IMG/VR virus record: IMGVR_UViG_3300025162_000016 | Span: 250,001-314,000 of that record | Length of the DNA stretch: 64,000 nt | DNA from: a virus | Direction: 5' to 3' (one strand) | Shown here: positions 48,524 through 57,832 of the stretch, piece after piece | Layout: each line of letters starts with the position of its first letter | Numbering within the stretch: the first letter of the stretch is position 1 | Notes under the pieces: generated by a model | Told to the model about the DNA's origin: nothing | The model's input: only the letters and a program-made list of their open reading frames with translations | Databases searched by the model: none | Program-made: the position numbers and the translations under genes

Positions 48524-50800
48524 TTAACATAAAAGTCCCAGCTCAATATCATAATTAATATGATAGTTATTCAATGCCCACATTGTAATTGGGTCATCGG
48601 CATCGTCCCGAATTTTCTCTAGCGGTTCAATAATTCCGGCATTAAGTAATCGTTGGTGTACATTTCCAAATACCGTTACCGAATTTCTGCTAATATCCGC
48701 ATATCCGAGGGTAATATCTTTAGATTTAATTCTTTCAATGACAGTCGGATCGATTACAACTGTAAATTTTTGAGTTTTTATCAATCGCATTAAATTACCT
48801 ACGGTGCGGAGATTTCCCTTGGAAAAGTTATCTTCAATCCGAGAAATCATATTCCAATTGCTAGTTGTTAACGTGTCTCTCGCTGCCGATGTTCCCATTG
48901 CCGGAATCCATTCATTTTTTTCTAATTTACGAAATACATTAATCGCTCTTTGTGTCGTAGGATTAATAGTTATTGTTCCCTTTCGGATTAATGATTCAGA
49001 AAAACAAAAAACATATACTTTTCCGATTTTAAATTCATTATTCCTATTACATCTTCCGGTGCATTGTTGAAGTGAATCTAAACTGGTTTCTTCTCGATAA
49101 CACCGCTCAAATGATATATCAATACCACATTCTACCATTGAGGTGGCAATTAATATGACCGGTAATTCATCTTTTATTTTTTGTTTTATTAATTCCAATC
49201 TTTTTTCTCTAAACTCCGGTGTCACTCGACTACTCAAATGATAGACATTCCCATTTCCGCTATTCAATAATTTAAATAAAACCTTCGCATTATTAGTGGT
49301 ATTACATACTATTAAAGTAGAATGTTTGTTTTTATATCCATTAGTTATATGCCGACATAATTTACCTAATCCAATAGCTCCCAGATGCGATTTTTTAACC
49401 CGTGTATTTTCTCTCGCCTGAAAATGCTTCCATTCCGTATGTGTAAGCATATTATCCACTACTATATTTTTATGATATAAATCCCAAAAATCAATGGGAG
49501 TCCCGGAACTAAAAATAACGTGAACATTATAATTGTTTACTAATTTTTCTAATAAAAATAACGCATGTGACCATAATTCATATGGCATCGCTTGATGATA
49601 CTCATCAAGAACAATGACCGAATCCGTAAAATGAATGAGTTTCCCTATCGCTGCGGGATGATAAGTAGTCAATGCCTCGAAAAATTGCACGCAAGTAGTA
49701 TACGTTAATGGACCATCTAATCTATTATTATATTTTCGCAACCGCCAATCTGTAAACTGAACCATAGAATGATGCTCGTTAATAACCCCTACCTGATACT
49801 CTCCCGGTAACAAAAGAGATTCTTTTGCTTTACCAACAAGTTGATTGATAACATTAATATATGGGGCCACAATAAATATTCGTTCACACCCATATTTTTT
49901 TGCCATTTTCAATGCCTTTTTATGATTAGCATTGGTTTTACCCGAACCTACCGTACCATCGTTTTTTATCCAAGATGAGATAGATTCCCTATCCGCCGAC
50001 GCATAAAGAAGCTTCCGATCTTTAATTCTTTTACCGGGATTTATTTTACTTAATCCATCATTATATTTATCAAAATTTTCAATACGCTCATCCTCTCGAA
50101 GTTTATATGGCTCAGGTAGCACATATCCATCATTACGAAATTGATTGGTGTCGGCGTGATCAGCAGACACCATGCAGGAAAAACACTCTGATATATCATG
50201 CCAATCAACATTTTTAATATTAATGTTATACCCAACATCCGGCATTGAATCCGTAATAATTATATCTTCTTTATGTAGTTGTTCCCATATAATAAGATTA
50301 GCATCTACATAATCTCTTATACGATAATCCCGCCATTTTTCTTTAAGATGTATTTTGGTCGGCGATAACATTTGTGACGGATTAACAAGAGTAATTTTAG
50401 TTAATTCTTCCCAATCTATATAACCAATATGATGAGCCAATATCAGCCACGCTGCTAAAAGATAATATAATTCATTGGTTCGTTCATATTCCTTAATACA
50501 ATGCGATACTCCTGCATCAACATGGTTAAGCATTGACGTATCGCTTTCGCTTGATTGTGAAAGAATTGCTTGACATTCCGGCATCAATTTTCCCAAATCA
50601 TGCCATTCTGTAGCAGTTTCAAGTATTTTCCGATAGAAATTTACCATTTTTCTATTCTTATAATGACGAAATCTACGATCAAACTCCCGCAAGGCGTTAT
50701 TACGTACCGCATGAATGTGATCCCGATATAATTGCGGAGCAACTGTACGGTTCGATGCGTTCACCTGATAACCGGAATGGGCAAAATTTTCTGTCAGCAT
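48524..50800 (-). CDS. cas3: Cas3-like HD nuclease-helicase
   Basis: 758 aa. HD domain in residues about 25-220: H30, H67-D68 (ATEWHDLGKL), H93 (NHVDAGV), H123-H124 (LAHHIGY), D215. SF2 helicase follows: Walker A 285-289 (VGSGKT), DEYH 399-402 (VIVLDEYHQAM), motif III-like SSGTP 431-435, TSMVECGID at 553-561 and motif VI QQCTGRCNR 578-586. Order HD then helicase and the DExH form match Cas3 of type I systems, where Cas3 degrades DNA after Cascade recruitment. No Cascade gene is here; the only effector is the divergent Cas12-like gene. A weak leaderless promoter (TTGACT-N16-TTAAGC) precedes it. Confidence 0.85.
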   Translation of the reverse strand: MLTENFAHSGYQVNASNRTVAPQLYRDHIHAVRNNALREFDRRFRHYKNRKMVNFYRKILETATEWHDLGKLMPECQAILSQSSESDTSMLNHVDAGVSHCIKEYERTNELYYLLAAWLILAHHIGYIDWEELTKITLVNPSQMLSPTKIHLKEKWRDYRIRDYVDANLIIWEQLHKEDIIITDSMPDVGYNINIKNVDWHDISECFSCMVSADHADTNQFRNDGYVLPEPYKLREDERIENFDKYNDGLSKINPGKRIKDRKLLYASADRESISSWIKNDGTVGSGKTNANHKKALKMAKKYGCERIFIVAPYINVINQLVGKAKESLLLPGEYQVGVINEHHSMVQFTDWRLRKYNNRLDGPLTYTTCVQFFEALTTYHPAAIGKLIHFTDSVIVLDEYHQAMPYELWSHALFLLEKLVNNYNVHVIFSSGTPIDFWDLYHKNIVVDNMLTHTEWKHFQARENTRVKKSHLGAIGLGKLCRHITNGYKNKHSTLIVCNTTNNAKVLFKLLNSGNGNVYHLSSRVTPEFREKRLELIKQKIKDELPVILIATSMVECGIDISFERCYREETSLDSLQQCTGRCNRNNEFKIGKVYVFCFSESLIRKGTITINPTTQRAINVFRKLEKNEWIPAMGTSAARDTLTTSNWNMISRIEDNFSKGNLRTVGNLMRLIKTQKFTVVIDPTVIERIKSKDITLGYADISRNSVTVFGNVHQRLLNAGIIEPLEKIRDDADDPITMWALNNYHINYDIELGLLC

Positions 50801-50881
50801 TTTTTAGCTTAACTTTTTTCCTCCGCAAAGTCAATATTTTATTCGGTTTTTTGGATCAATCGATTTTCCCTAAAATAAATC

Positions 50882-50910
50882 TTGCTTTTTTTCGACAATA
50901 GTGTTAGGTT
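50882..50910 (+). promoter_or_regulatory. promoter of the Cas12-like gene
   Basis: TTGCTT (50882-50887), 17-nt spacer, TAGGTT (50905-50910), then 6 nt to the ATG at 50917. The 116-bp intergenic region holds divergent promoters for both cas genes. Confidence 0.6.
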
Positions 50911-50916
50911 AACACC

Positions 50917-53900
50917 ATGACAAAAGAAAAAATCAAAAAAACCAAAAAGGCAAAAGTAGAAAAAGACTCCGTAACACGGGCGGGTATTTTGCGGATATTG
51001 TTGAATCCAGATCAACATCAAGAACTCGATACTCTCATCTCTGACCACCAAGAGGCTGCTAGAGAAATTCAGACTGCGACATATAAATTATCTGGACTAA
51101 AGCTATATGACAAAACCAACAACATGGTGGTCGATGGTAGCAAAGCAACCCCCGAAGAACAAGAGGCTTATTATAAAATAATTAATTGGGAAGGTCAGCC
51201 AATTTCAATTTCCAATCCAATGGTGCGGGCTACATTTAAAAGTATAGCGAAAGTCAAAGAAGATATTCGTCGAAAACAGGAAGAGTATGCTAAGCTTGAA
51301 GAAGCGGATTTGACAAAAATGTCAACCGGTGATGTAAAAAAACATAAAAATGAACTTAGAAAAGCAGCAAACAGAATTAAACATTCTGAAGAGATTCTTC
51401 AGTTTGCCAAATGGCGACTTGCCGACATTTTTCCGCTCCCTCTATCGCACAACTCTCAGTTACATCTTAAAAATAACTATCACCAAAATGTATTCAGTGG
51501 ATTCCATGCACGAGTTAAAGGATGGAACGCATGTGATATTGCGGCTCAAGCAAATTATGCTGAGATAGATAACCGATTAACGGAGTTGTCTTCGGAATTA
51601 TCCGGTGATTATGGGAGCGAAGTTATAACCGATTTGATGGGCTTGTTACAATACACTAAAGAACTAGGAGAAGGATACACGGATACTTCTTATTTGAATT
51701 ATAAATTTTTATCGTTTTTTAAGGAATGCTGGCGACCCAATGCAATTGCTAATAACACCGGATTGCTAGAAGGATTTTGGCTGGCAAATAATAAACACAC
51801 CAATAAAAAAAATCAAGTTGCTTATTCTTTCAATCCAAAAATTAGTGAAGAATTGTTCCGACGAAGAAGTTTATGGGAATCTGATAAATGCCTTTTGTCT
51901 GATCCAAGATTTGAAAAATATGTTGAATTATTTGATAAACATGGTCGTTATCGTAAAGGAGCTTCCCTTACTTTAATTTCAAAAGAATCTCCCATTCCAA
52001 TCGGTTTCTCAATGGATCGCAATGCGGCTAAATTAGTCCGTATAGATAATGATACCGCCAATCGTCAATTAACCATTACTATCGAACTTCCCAATAAAGA
52101 AGAACGTTCTTATGTAGCTGCGTATGGACGTAAACATGAAACTAAATGTTATTATAATGGGCTTACAACAAGATTACCTCGTAGTGAGAAGGAGTTGCTT
52201 GCATTAGCCAAAGCAGAAAATCGTGAACTCACGGACAAAGAAATACATGAGGCATCACTTGAAAAGTGTTATATTTTTGAATATGCCCGAGCCGGTAAAA
52301 TACCGGTGTTTGCTGTCGTAAAAACATTATATTTTCGACGCAACCCGTCTAATGGTGAATATTATGTTATTCTTCCAACTAATATTTTTGTTGAATATCA
52401 CGCCAATAATGAATTCAATTCCAAGGAATTATTCAAAATTAGATCGGAGCTCCAAAAGGCATGGGATGAAGTTCGCACGCCTAAACGTAATGTTCAAAGC
52501 TGTGTTTTGGATAAAGACCTAAGTAAACGTTTTGCCGGTAGAACTTTGAAATATGCGGGAATAGACCTTGGATATAGTAATCCATATACGGTTAGTTATT
52601 ATAACGTGGTGGGAACAGAAGAAGGTATTCAAATCAAAGAAACGGGAAATGAAATTGTTTCTACGGTTTTTAATGAACAGTATATTCAACTCAAAGGGAA
52701 TATATACCAACTTATAAATATCATTCGTGCCTCCCGTCGATACTTACAAGAGAGCGGTGAATTAAAGCTAAGTAAAGATGATATTAAAAGTTTTGATCAA
52801 CTCATGGAGTTACTCCCATCCGAACAACGAATTACTATCGATCAATTCATTAAAGATATTAAAAAAGCAAAACAAGAGGGAAAGTTAATACGAGACATTA
52901 AAGGAAAACTCCCGGTTGAAGGGAAAAAGAAAGAATATTGGGTTATCAGTAATTTAATGTATGTTATTACTCAAACAATGAATGGTATTCGGGGAAATAG
53001 AGATTCTAATAATCATCTCACCGAGAAGAAAAATTGGTTGTCGGCTCCCCCATTAATTGAATTGATTGATGCTTATTATAATCTTAAAAAAACATTCAAT
53101 GATTCCGGTGATGGAATTAAAATGCTTCCTAAAGATCATGTATATGCCGAAGGAGAAAAACAACGGTGTACTCTAAGAGAAGAAAACTTCTGTAAAGGTA
53201 TTTTAGAGTGGCGGGATAATGTTAAAGATTATTTCATTAAAAAATTATTCTCCCAAATCGCTCACCGCTGTTACGAATTAGGAATCGGTATCGTAGCAAT
53301 GGAGAATCTTGATATAATGGGATCATCTAAAAATACTAAACAAAGTAATCGTATGTTTAATATCTGGCCCAGAGGACAAATGAAAAAATCTGCCGAAGAT
53401 GCGTTTAGTTATATGGGTATATTAATCCAATATGTCGATGAAAATGGAACCAGTCGCCATGATGCCGATTCCGGTATTTATGGTTGTCGTGATGGTGCAA
53501 ATCTATGGCTACCTAATAAAAAATTGCACGCCGATGTAAACGCCTCTCGAATGATCGCTCTACGAGGACTTACTCATCATACTAATCTGTATTGTAGAAG
53601 TTTAACCGAAATAGAAAATGGAAAGTACGTTAATACATATGAATTGTTCGATACCACAAAAAATGACCAAAGTGGAGCGGCAAAACGACTCCGTGGAGCA
53701 GAAACTCTTCTACATGGTTATTCCGCTACCGTATACCAAATCCATACCACAAACACCGGTGCCGGTGTTGCCTTACTACCTGACTTAACTGCAACCGATG
53801 TCATTAAAAATAAAAAAATCACCGCCACAAAAGAAAATACAGCCAAATATTATAAATTAGATAATACTAATACCTACTACCCATGGAGTGTATGTGAAAA

Positions 53901-53928
53901 ACTTCACAAAAATTGGAAACTATCATAA
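50917..53928 (+). CDS. Cas12-like RuvC effector (type V, subtype unassigned)
   Basis: 1003 aa. Residues 1-20 are Lys rich. A long helical N-terminal half follows, then the split RuvC: motif I KYAGIDLGYSNP (D550), motif II GIVAMENLDIMG (E796), motif III LHADVNASRMIALRG (D873). The conserved R/D near GCRDGAN (about 857-862) is present, but the Cys4 ribbon usual between motifs II and III is reduced to one Cys (C857). A 130-residue C-terminal extension follows motif III. Size fits Cas12 rather than TnpB. It lies beside the array and divergent from the Cas3-like gene. I cannot place it in a named Cas12 subtype by eye. Confidence 0.85.
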   Translation: MTKEKIKKTKKAKVEKDSVTRAGILRILLNPDQHQELDTLISDHQEAAREIQTATYKLSGLKLYDKTNNMVVDGSKATPEEQEAYYKIINWEGQPISISNPMVRATFKSIAKVKEDIRRKQEEYAKLEEADLTKMSTGDVKKHKNELRKAANRIKHSEEILQFAKWRLADIFPLPLSHNSQLHLKNNYHQNVFSGFHARVKGWNACDIAAQANYAEIDNRLTELSSELSGDYGSEVITDLMGLLQYTKELGEGYTDTSYLNYKFLSFFKECWRPNAIANNTGLLEGFWLANNKHTNKKNQVAYSFNPKISEELFRRRSLWESDKCLLSDPRFEKYVELFDKHGRYRKGASLTLISKESPIPIGFSMDRNAAKLVRIDNDTANRQLTITIELPNKEERSYVAAYGRKHETKCYYNGLTTRLPRSEKELLALAKAENRELTDKEIHEASLEKCYIFEYARAGKIPVFAVVKTLYFRRNPSNGEYYVILPTNIFVEYHANNEFNSKELFKIRSELQKAWDEVRTPKRNVQSCVLDKDLSKRFAGRTLKYAGIDLGYSNPYTVSYYNVVGTEEGIQIKETGNEIVSTVFNEQYIQLKGNIYQLINIIRASRRYLQESGELKLSKDDIKSFDQLMELLPSEQRITIDQFIKDIKKAKQEGKLIRDIKGKLPVEGKKKEYWVISNLMYVITQTMNGIRGNRDSNNHLTEKKNWLSAPPLIELIDAYYNLKKTFNDSGDGIKMLPKDHVYAEGEKQRCTLREENFCKGILEWRDNVKDYFIKKLFSQIAHRCYELGIGIVAMENLDIMGSSKNTKQSNRMFNIWPRGQMKKSAEDAFSYMGILIQYVDENGTSRHDADSGIYGCRDGANLWLPNKKLHADVNASRMIALRGLTHHTNLYCRSLTEIENGKYVNTYELFDTTKNDQSGAAKRLRGAETLLHGYSATVYQIHTTNTGAGVALLPDLTATDVIKNKKITATKENTAKYYKLDNTNTYYPWSVCEKLHKNWKLS

Positions 53929-53929
53929 T

Positions 53930-53965
53930 CGCCAAATGTTGTAACATATCAGTTATTATATCACC
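53930..53965 (+). repeat. degenerate CRISPR-repeat-like element 4
   Basis: ATATCAGTTATTATATCACC at its 3' end matches the repeat tail; the 5' half has decayed. Starts 2 bp after the Cas12-like stop. Confidence 0.5.
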
Positions 53966-54153
53966 GGCGAACTGTGAACTCTCGCAGAAACAAAAGAAAT
54001 GCTTTCTGCTTGACTTTTTCAAAAATATCGGTATCATACCAATATGAATGAATCATTGGTATGTGGACGGTTAACCGCCCATAAAAAACCTTGTCAAAAT
54101 TAACCCGTTTTTTATATTATATATATATAAAAACATATCTACGTATTCTTAAA

Positions 54154-54189
54154 GGTGAAGTGCTGGAACAGACCAGTTACTATATCACC
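54154..54189 (+). repeat. solitary CRISPR repeat 5 (perfect match)
   Basis: 36 nt identical to the array repeat in crRNA sense on the plus strand. The preceding stretch ACATATCTACGTATTCTTAA is duplicated before the copy at 54355. No adjacent second repeat. Confidence 0.9.
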
Positions 54190-54354
54190 GATATAATATC
54201 GGTAACATACCAATATGAATACAAAAACAGATATGAAACAATATGATACCGAAACCCTGTCCCCTCTCATCTATATAGTAAAAAAAATATCCTTACCTAC
54301 ATAAAGATATATCTACATATTCAAAATATAAAAACATATCTACGTATTCTTAAA

Positions 54355-54390
54355 GGTGAAGTGCTGGAACATATCAGTTACTATACCACC
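54355..54390 (+). repeat. solitary CRISPR repeat 6
   Basis: Differs from the array repeat by changes that weaken the central hairpin (ACAGACC to ACATATC) and one near the end. Same upstream sequence as the 54154 copy, so a tandem duplication about 200 bp apart. Confidence 0.8.
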
Positions 54391-54756
54391 CTATATCCCC
54401 CCCCTCCCCCCCCATATCACCAAAAAATAAAATATACCCTTATTCCTTTTTATATTCTATACCCTTCCCCCATCGCTATATGCTATTTTATAAAAACTAA
54501 ATATCTACAATATTAGTAGATTATAGGGTGTATATACGTATATACACGCCTTTTTTATACTATATTAATGTATTTCACCAATAATTTACAAAAATATATC
54601 CATAAATACGTATAAAGAATTATGGCGATAATAGTTTATAAAGCTTATAACGGCAGTGGTTTATATAACATAATATATTGCCGATATATCCTATATTAAT
54701 GATTTTATAAATAATTATAAAAGGATAGGCTGGCGACAAAAAGTTTCATTTAAAAC

Positions 54757-54998
54757 GGGTATTTCACCAATTTATTTTTATAAAAATAAATATTAACTCT
54801 AAGAATGGTATTTCACCAATTTATTTTATAAAAATAATTATTAATTCTAAAAATGGTATTTCACCAATTTATTTTTATAAAATAAATATTAACTCTAAGA
54901 ATGGGTATTTCACCAATTTATTTTTATAAAATAAATATTAACTCTAAGAATGGGTATTTCACCAATTTATTTTTATAAAATAATTAATAACTCTAAGG
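54757..54998 (+). repeat. five tandem 48-bp repeats
   Basis: Copies start at about 54757, 54807, 54855, 54903 and 54952. Each reads GGTATTTCACCAATTTATTT, an A/T stretch, then AACTCTAAGAATG or similar. The half-site AACTCTAA is half of the nearby palindrome, so one protein may bind both. Confidence 0.9.
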
Positions 54999-55115
54999 TT
55001 AGAGTTATTTTTTTTTTTAATAAATCTAAGGTTAGAATTAATCGGTGAAAATACCACTTGACGGGATAACTCTAAGGTTAGAGTTAATGAGAGGAATAAA
55101 TCTAAGGTTAGAGTT
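54989..55115. promoter_or_regulatory. cluster of four 18-bp palindromes
   Basis: AACTCTAAGGTTAGAGTT or one-mismatch variants at 54989-55006, 55022-55039, 55068-55085 and 55098-55115. More copies at about 57004, 59969, 61221, 62164 and 63603. Perfect 8-bp arms with a 2-bp centre are typical of a dimeric repressor or initiator site. Confidence 0.85.
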
Positions 55116-55250
55116 GATCGGGATATGGGTATAGTTGTACGTACTGGGAGGGAGAGAGGGAGGGAGGGGAGAGAGCGGGATATTTGGATTGGAAAGATTG
55201 CGGAAAGAATAGCTTGCTTTTTTACGAGGGAGTAGTAAGATGTAAGGAAT

Positions 55251-55436
55251 ATGATAACTAAATATAAATGTCCTCTATGTGATGGGTCAATGACGGCGAT
55301 ACCGGATAAGAAGGGTGTTATGGTGAAGTGCTATAATGAACCTTGTGATCCACAATGTAAGGAGAATGTCTTTGGACATGGGAAGAATGAAAAAGATGCT
55401 TGGGAAACGGCGTGTGAGAAATATCCGAAGAAATAA
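55251..55436 (+). CDS. 61-aa zinc-ribbon protein (Lar-like)
   Basis: YKCPLCDGSM and MVKCYNEPCDPQC form a ribbon; the tail KNEKDAWETACEKYPKK resembles the Lar/restriction-alleviation type small zinc proteins (A...W....). Function of that family is anti-restriction; here inferred only. Confidence 0.55.
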   Translation: MITKYKCPLCDGSMTAIPDKKGVMVKCYNEPCDPQCKENVFGHGKNEKDAWETACEKYPKK

Positions 55437-55532
55437 AACAATCTGGTTGACAAAAACAAATAAATCGGTATAGTTTGAAGTGTAATAGATAAACACGGTA
55501 AACAAAAAGCAGAATCGAAAGAAACAAAAATT

Positions 55533-56561
55533 ATGGCGCATCGCATCTTTGAGTATGACAGGCAGCAGGGTAAGGAGCAAGCATGGCACGGTAAGACGGT
55601 AATCACGCCGGATTTGACATTGGACAACAATTGGTTGCGGGAATGGGATTTGGTTCCTCGCAAGATTGCGGATTTGGAAAATAACGAAGAATTGCCTTGG
55701 GTGTATCTGCGTTGTTCGGATAATTCGGTTATTCGTGTTGGCCAGCCATATAATCCGGCGACTTTTCAGCCGGTGAACAATGCGGATTTCTTGGATATGA
55801 TTAAGGCCAGCATATCGGGCACACCGCATACGGTGAGTTCAGTAGGTTCCTTGCGCAATCGGGGCCGGGTATTTGTGAGCATTGAATTGATGGGAATGGA
55901 GAAATTCAAGGCGGCGGGCCGGGATTTTGGTGCATTCCTGAATTTCGGTAATGGACATGATAAGTCTTCGGTACTTTGGGTCAATACCAGCAACATTTGT
56001 ACGGTTTGCGACAATACGTTTTCGTGCAATCTGGTATCTGTAGAAAATAAGGTGACTAAGACGGATGATGATAACGTCCGAATCAGCCAGCGGCATACTA
56101 AGAATGTTAAATTGCGGTTGCCGGACATTGCTTCAATGGTAGATAAGGCTATTAGGGTACAGGCGGAATTCAAGCTGGAAATGGACAAGCTAGCTGCAAT
56201 AGCCGTAAGCCGAAACGGAGTTACCCAGCTCTTTGCTGGGTTCATTGGGCGCAATGTATCGGATAAAGCCAAGGGGTTATCAACTAGGGCGGTCAACACG
56301 GTTGCCAAGTTGGATGATTTGTTTGTCAATGGGCGGGGAAACAGGGGTGAAACGTTGGCCGATGCGTTTTCAGCTACCACGGACTTTTACACTCACTTTT
56401 CTTCTGGCGGTGAAAATGTGATGCGACAAATGGTATCGAGCGATTATGGGTCTGGTCAAGCCAACAAAGCAGAATTCTGGAATCTGGTTAGGAATGGGGA
56501 ATTGCGGGAAACAACCAGAGCACGGGGCGAAGAATTGTTAGTGAATACTGCTAAAGATTAG
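55533..56561 (+). CDS. DUF932 (phage/plasmid-like TIGR03299) protein
   Basis: 342 aa. MAHRIFEYDRQQGKEQAWHG, LRCSDNSVIRVGQPYNP, LNFGNGHDKSSVLWVNTSNI and CDNTFSCNL follow the conserved blocks of DUF932, common in phages and plasmids with unknown role. Much less AT-rich than its neighbours. Promoter TTGACA-N16-TATAGT at about 55447; terminator after it. Confidence 0.75.
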   Translation: MAHRIFEYDRQQGKEQAWHGKTVITPDLTLDNNWLREWDLVPRKIADLENNEELPWVYLRCSDNSVIRVGQPYNPATFQPVNNADFLDMIKASISGTPHTVSSVGSLRNRGRVFVSIELMGMEKFKAAGRDFGAFLNFGNGHDKSSVLWVNTSNICTVCDNTFSCNLVSVENKVTKTDDDNVRISQRHTKNVKLRLPDIASMVDKAIRVQAEFKLEMDKLAAIAVSRNGVTQLFAGFIGRNVSDKAKGLSTRAVNTVAKLDDLFVNGRGNRGETLADAFSATTDFYTHFSSGGENVMRQMVSSDYGSGQANKAEFWNLVRNGELRETTRARGEELLVNTAKD

Positions 56562-56573
56562 GGGTGAGGAATC

Positions 56574-56607
56574 AGGGAGGGAGCCTAAAAACCCCCTCTC
56601 TTTTTTA
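56574..56607 (+). terminator. rho-independent terminator
   Basis: GGGAGGG/CCCCCTC stem followed by TCTTTTTT. Confidence 0.75.
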
Positions 56608-56644
56608 ATTTGACAAAAACAAATAAATCGGTATAATTCTGATA

Positions 56645-56908
56645 ATGAGAAATAAAACATTATATGCAGTGATACATCGTCACGAGTATGGAGCCGGATT
56701 TTATCTTGTTCGGTGTGCTCATGTTCCTAAGAAAGAAGAAGTTATTCAACATCTTGATATTGATATTGCTGATACGTTGGACGAAGAAGAAATAATTATC
56801 GAAGAAATTATTTCAAAAGAAGCGGTAGAAATCCCTGAACCGGATGGCACTGAGGGACAAGACCGAAAGAGCTATACCGATACACAAGACCGTAAAAATT
56901 ATTACTGA
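56645..56908 (+). CDS. 87-aa acidic protein
   Basis: Preceded by TTGACA-N16-TATAAT with 7 nt to the ATG. Glu/Asp/Ile rich; C-terminus repeats TDTQDRK-like residues. No family. Confidence 0.55.
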   Translation: MRNKTLYAVIHRHEYGAGFYLVRCAHVPKKEEVIQHLDIDIADTLDEEEIIIEEIISKEAVEIPEPDGTEGQDRKSYTDTQDRKNYY

Positions 56909-56949
56909 TTTCGCTTGACTTTTTTTGGTCAATCGGTATAGTGTTATCT

Positions 56950-56986
56950 GCTCTCTCTCGGTATAGTGCCGGGAGGGGCATTTTTT
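56950..56986 (+). terminator. terminator hairpin
   Basis: TGCTCTCTCTCGG pairs with CCGGGAGGGGCA, followed by TTTTTTATTT. It directly follows a TTGACT promoter, so it may act as an attenuator. Confidence 0.65.
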
Positions 56987-57082
56987 ATTTATTCACCGGC
57001 AACAATTCTAAGGTTAGAGTTGATCAACTGTGGGGGGGGGATATGATTTCGTTTGACTTTTGCATGTTCTGGAATATGCAAT

Positions 57083-57118
57083 AGTGAAGTGCTGGAACAG
57101 ACCAGACACTATATCACT
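57083..57118 (+). repeat. promoter-linked CRISPR-repeat-like element 7
   Basis: AGTGAAGTGCTGGAACAGAC at the 5' end and TATATCACT at the 3' end: the outer pair G-C of the array repeat has become A-T at both ends, keeping the terminal inverted repeat. TTGACT with a TATGCA-type -10 lies just upstream (from about 57055). Confidence 0.8.
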
Positions 57119-57171
57119 AAAAAATGAAACTTTGTAGTTGATAATTTTGAATAAACCGGTATAATTTATTT

Positions 57172-57207
57172 AGTGAAGTGCTGGAACAGACCAGACACAA
57201 TAAGACG
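57172..57207 (+). repeat. promoter-linked CRISPR-repeat-like element 8
   Basis: Same 5' half as element 7, decayed 3' end. TTGATA-N16-TATAAT ends 7 nt before it, so the transcript would begin with the repeat. Confidence 0.75.
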
Positions 57208-57294
57208 TAAGACGAAACAAGTAATCATTGACAAAATAAAAAATATCGGTATAGTTAGTAAAGTTAAGCGATTAAACAAATAAAACAATAAAAA

Positions 57295-57747
57295 ATGAAA
57301 AAACAAAATACGGAAGTAGTTGTTGTGACGGAAACGGAAACGGTAACGGCGACAGAAGTTAAGCGTGGGCGTGGGCGGCCCAGGTTTGAAATTAAGAAGC
57401 CGGAGACAAATACGTGGACAATGAATGATGTTAAGGCATTGAACCCTGATGTTTGTGCATTGAGTTTATATCAGCATAAGAATAGGTGGATTGCGGAAAA
57501 TTGGTGTGTGGATAGTGGGGAGCGAATTCCTACGGGCGGGGTGGGAAAGCCATTGACTGTGTTTATTGCGGTTGCGGCATTGCAACGGTCTAAGGCGGCA
57601 AAGAAGGCTGCAAAGACTCGTAAGATGAACAGCAAGCTTCCGGTGGCCCCTCCGGTGGATATGGTTGCGGTTCCGGTGACTGATACGGTTGCGGTGACTG
57701 ATGCGGTTCCGGTGACTGATGCGGTGGAGAATCTGGTGACGGTATAA
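57295..57747 (+). CDS. AT-hook-like DNA-binding protein with repetitive tail
   Basis: 150 aa. KRGRGRPRFEIKKP is an AT-hook (GRP core). The C-terminus repeats VAVTD/VPVTDAV units from an 18-nt DNA repeat. Likely binds AT-rich phage DNA. Confidence 0.55.
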   Translation: MKKQNTEVVVVTETETVTATEVKRGRGRPRFEIKKPETNTWTMNDVKALNPDVCALSLYQHKNRWIAENWCVDSGERIPTGGVGKPLTVFIAVAALQRSKAAKKAAKTRKMNSKLPVAPPVDMVAVPVTDTVAVTDAVPVTDAVENLVTV

Positions 57748-57832
57748 TGGTTTACAATAAAGACGGCGAGAAAAGTAAAATATTCTTTCCGTCTTTTCTT
57801 GACTTTTTATATTATATTCATACACTATACCC

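Larger units (their letters stand above)
53966..55250. other. 1.3-kb gene-free AT-rich region, candidate origin or control region
   Basis: No convincing ORF. It contains two CRISPR-like repeats, a five-copy 48-bp tandem array, four AACTCTAA-GG-TTAGAGTT palindromes, a promoter TTGACT...TATCAT near 54011-54040 followed by a tiny ORF, C-rich and purine-rich tracts, and long A/T stretches. Iterons, palindromes and AT-rich DNA suit a replication origin (inference). Confidence 0.5.

Noticed and set aside
53930-54390. A tracrRNA (anti-repeat) next to the Cas12-like gene
   Set aside because: The repeat copies here are in the same sense as the crRNA repeat when read on the plus strand, so they would not pair with it; only antisense transcription would give an anti-repeat, for which no promoter is visible.
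55138-55185. Purine-rich GGGAGGGAGAGAGGG tract as a G-quadruplex
   Set aside because: G-runs are mostly of three with short A/G spacers; possible but not distinctive, and a similar simple repeat occurs at 63630-63665.
47000-56000. cas1, cas2, cas4, cas6 or Cascade genes near the array
   Set aside because: All frames around the locus were considered; none shows their motifs. They may be elsewhere in the genome or absent.
55287-56380. Minus-strand ORFs opposite the DUF932 gene
   Set aside because: Shadows of a well-supported plus-strand gene with biased codon composition.
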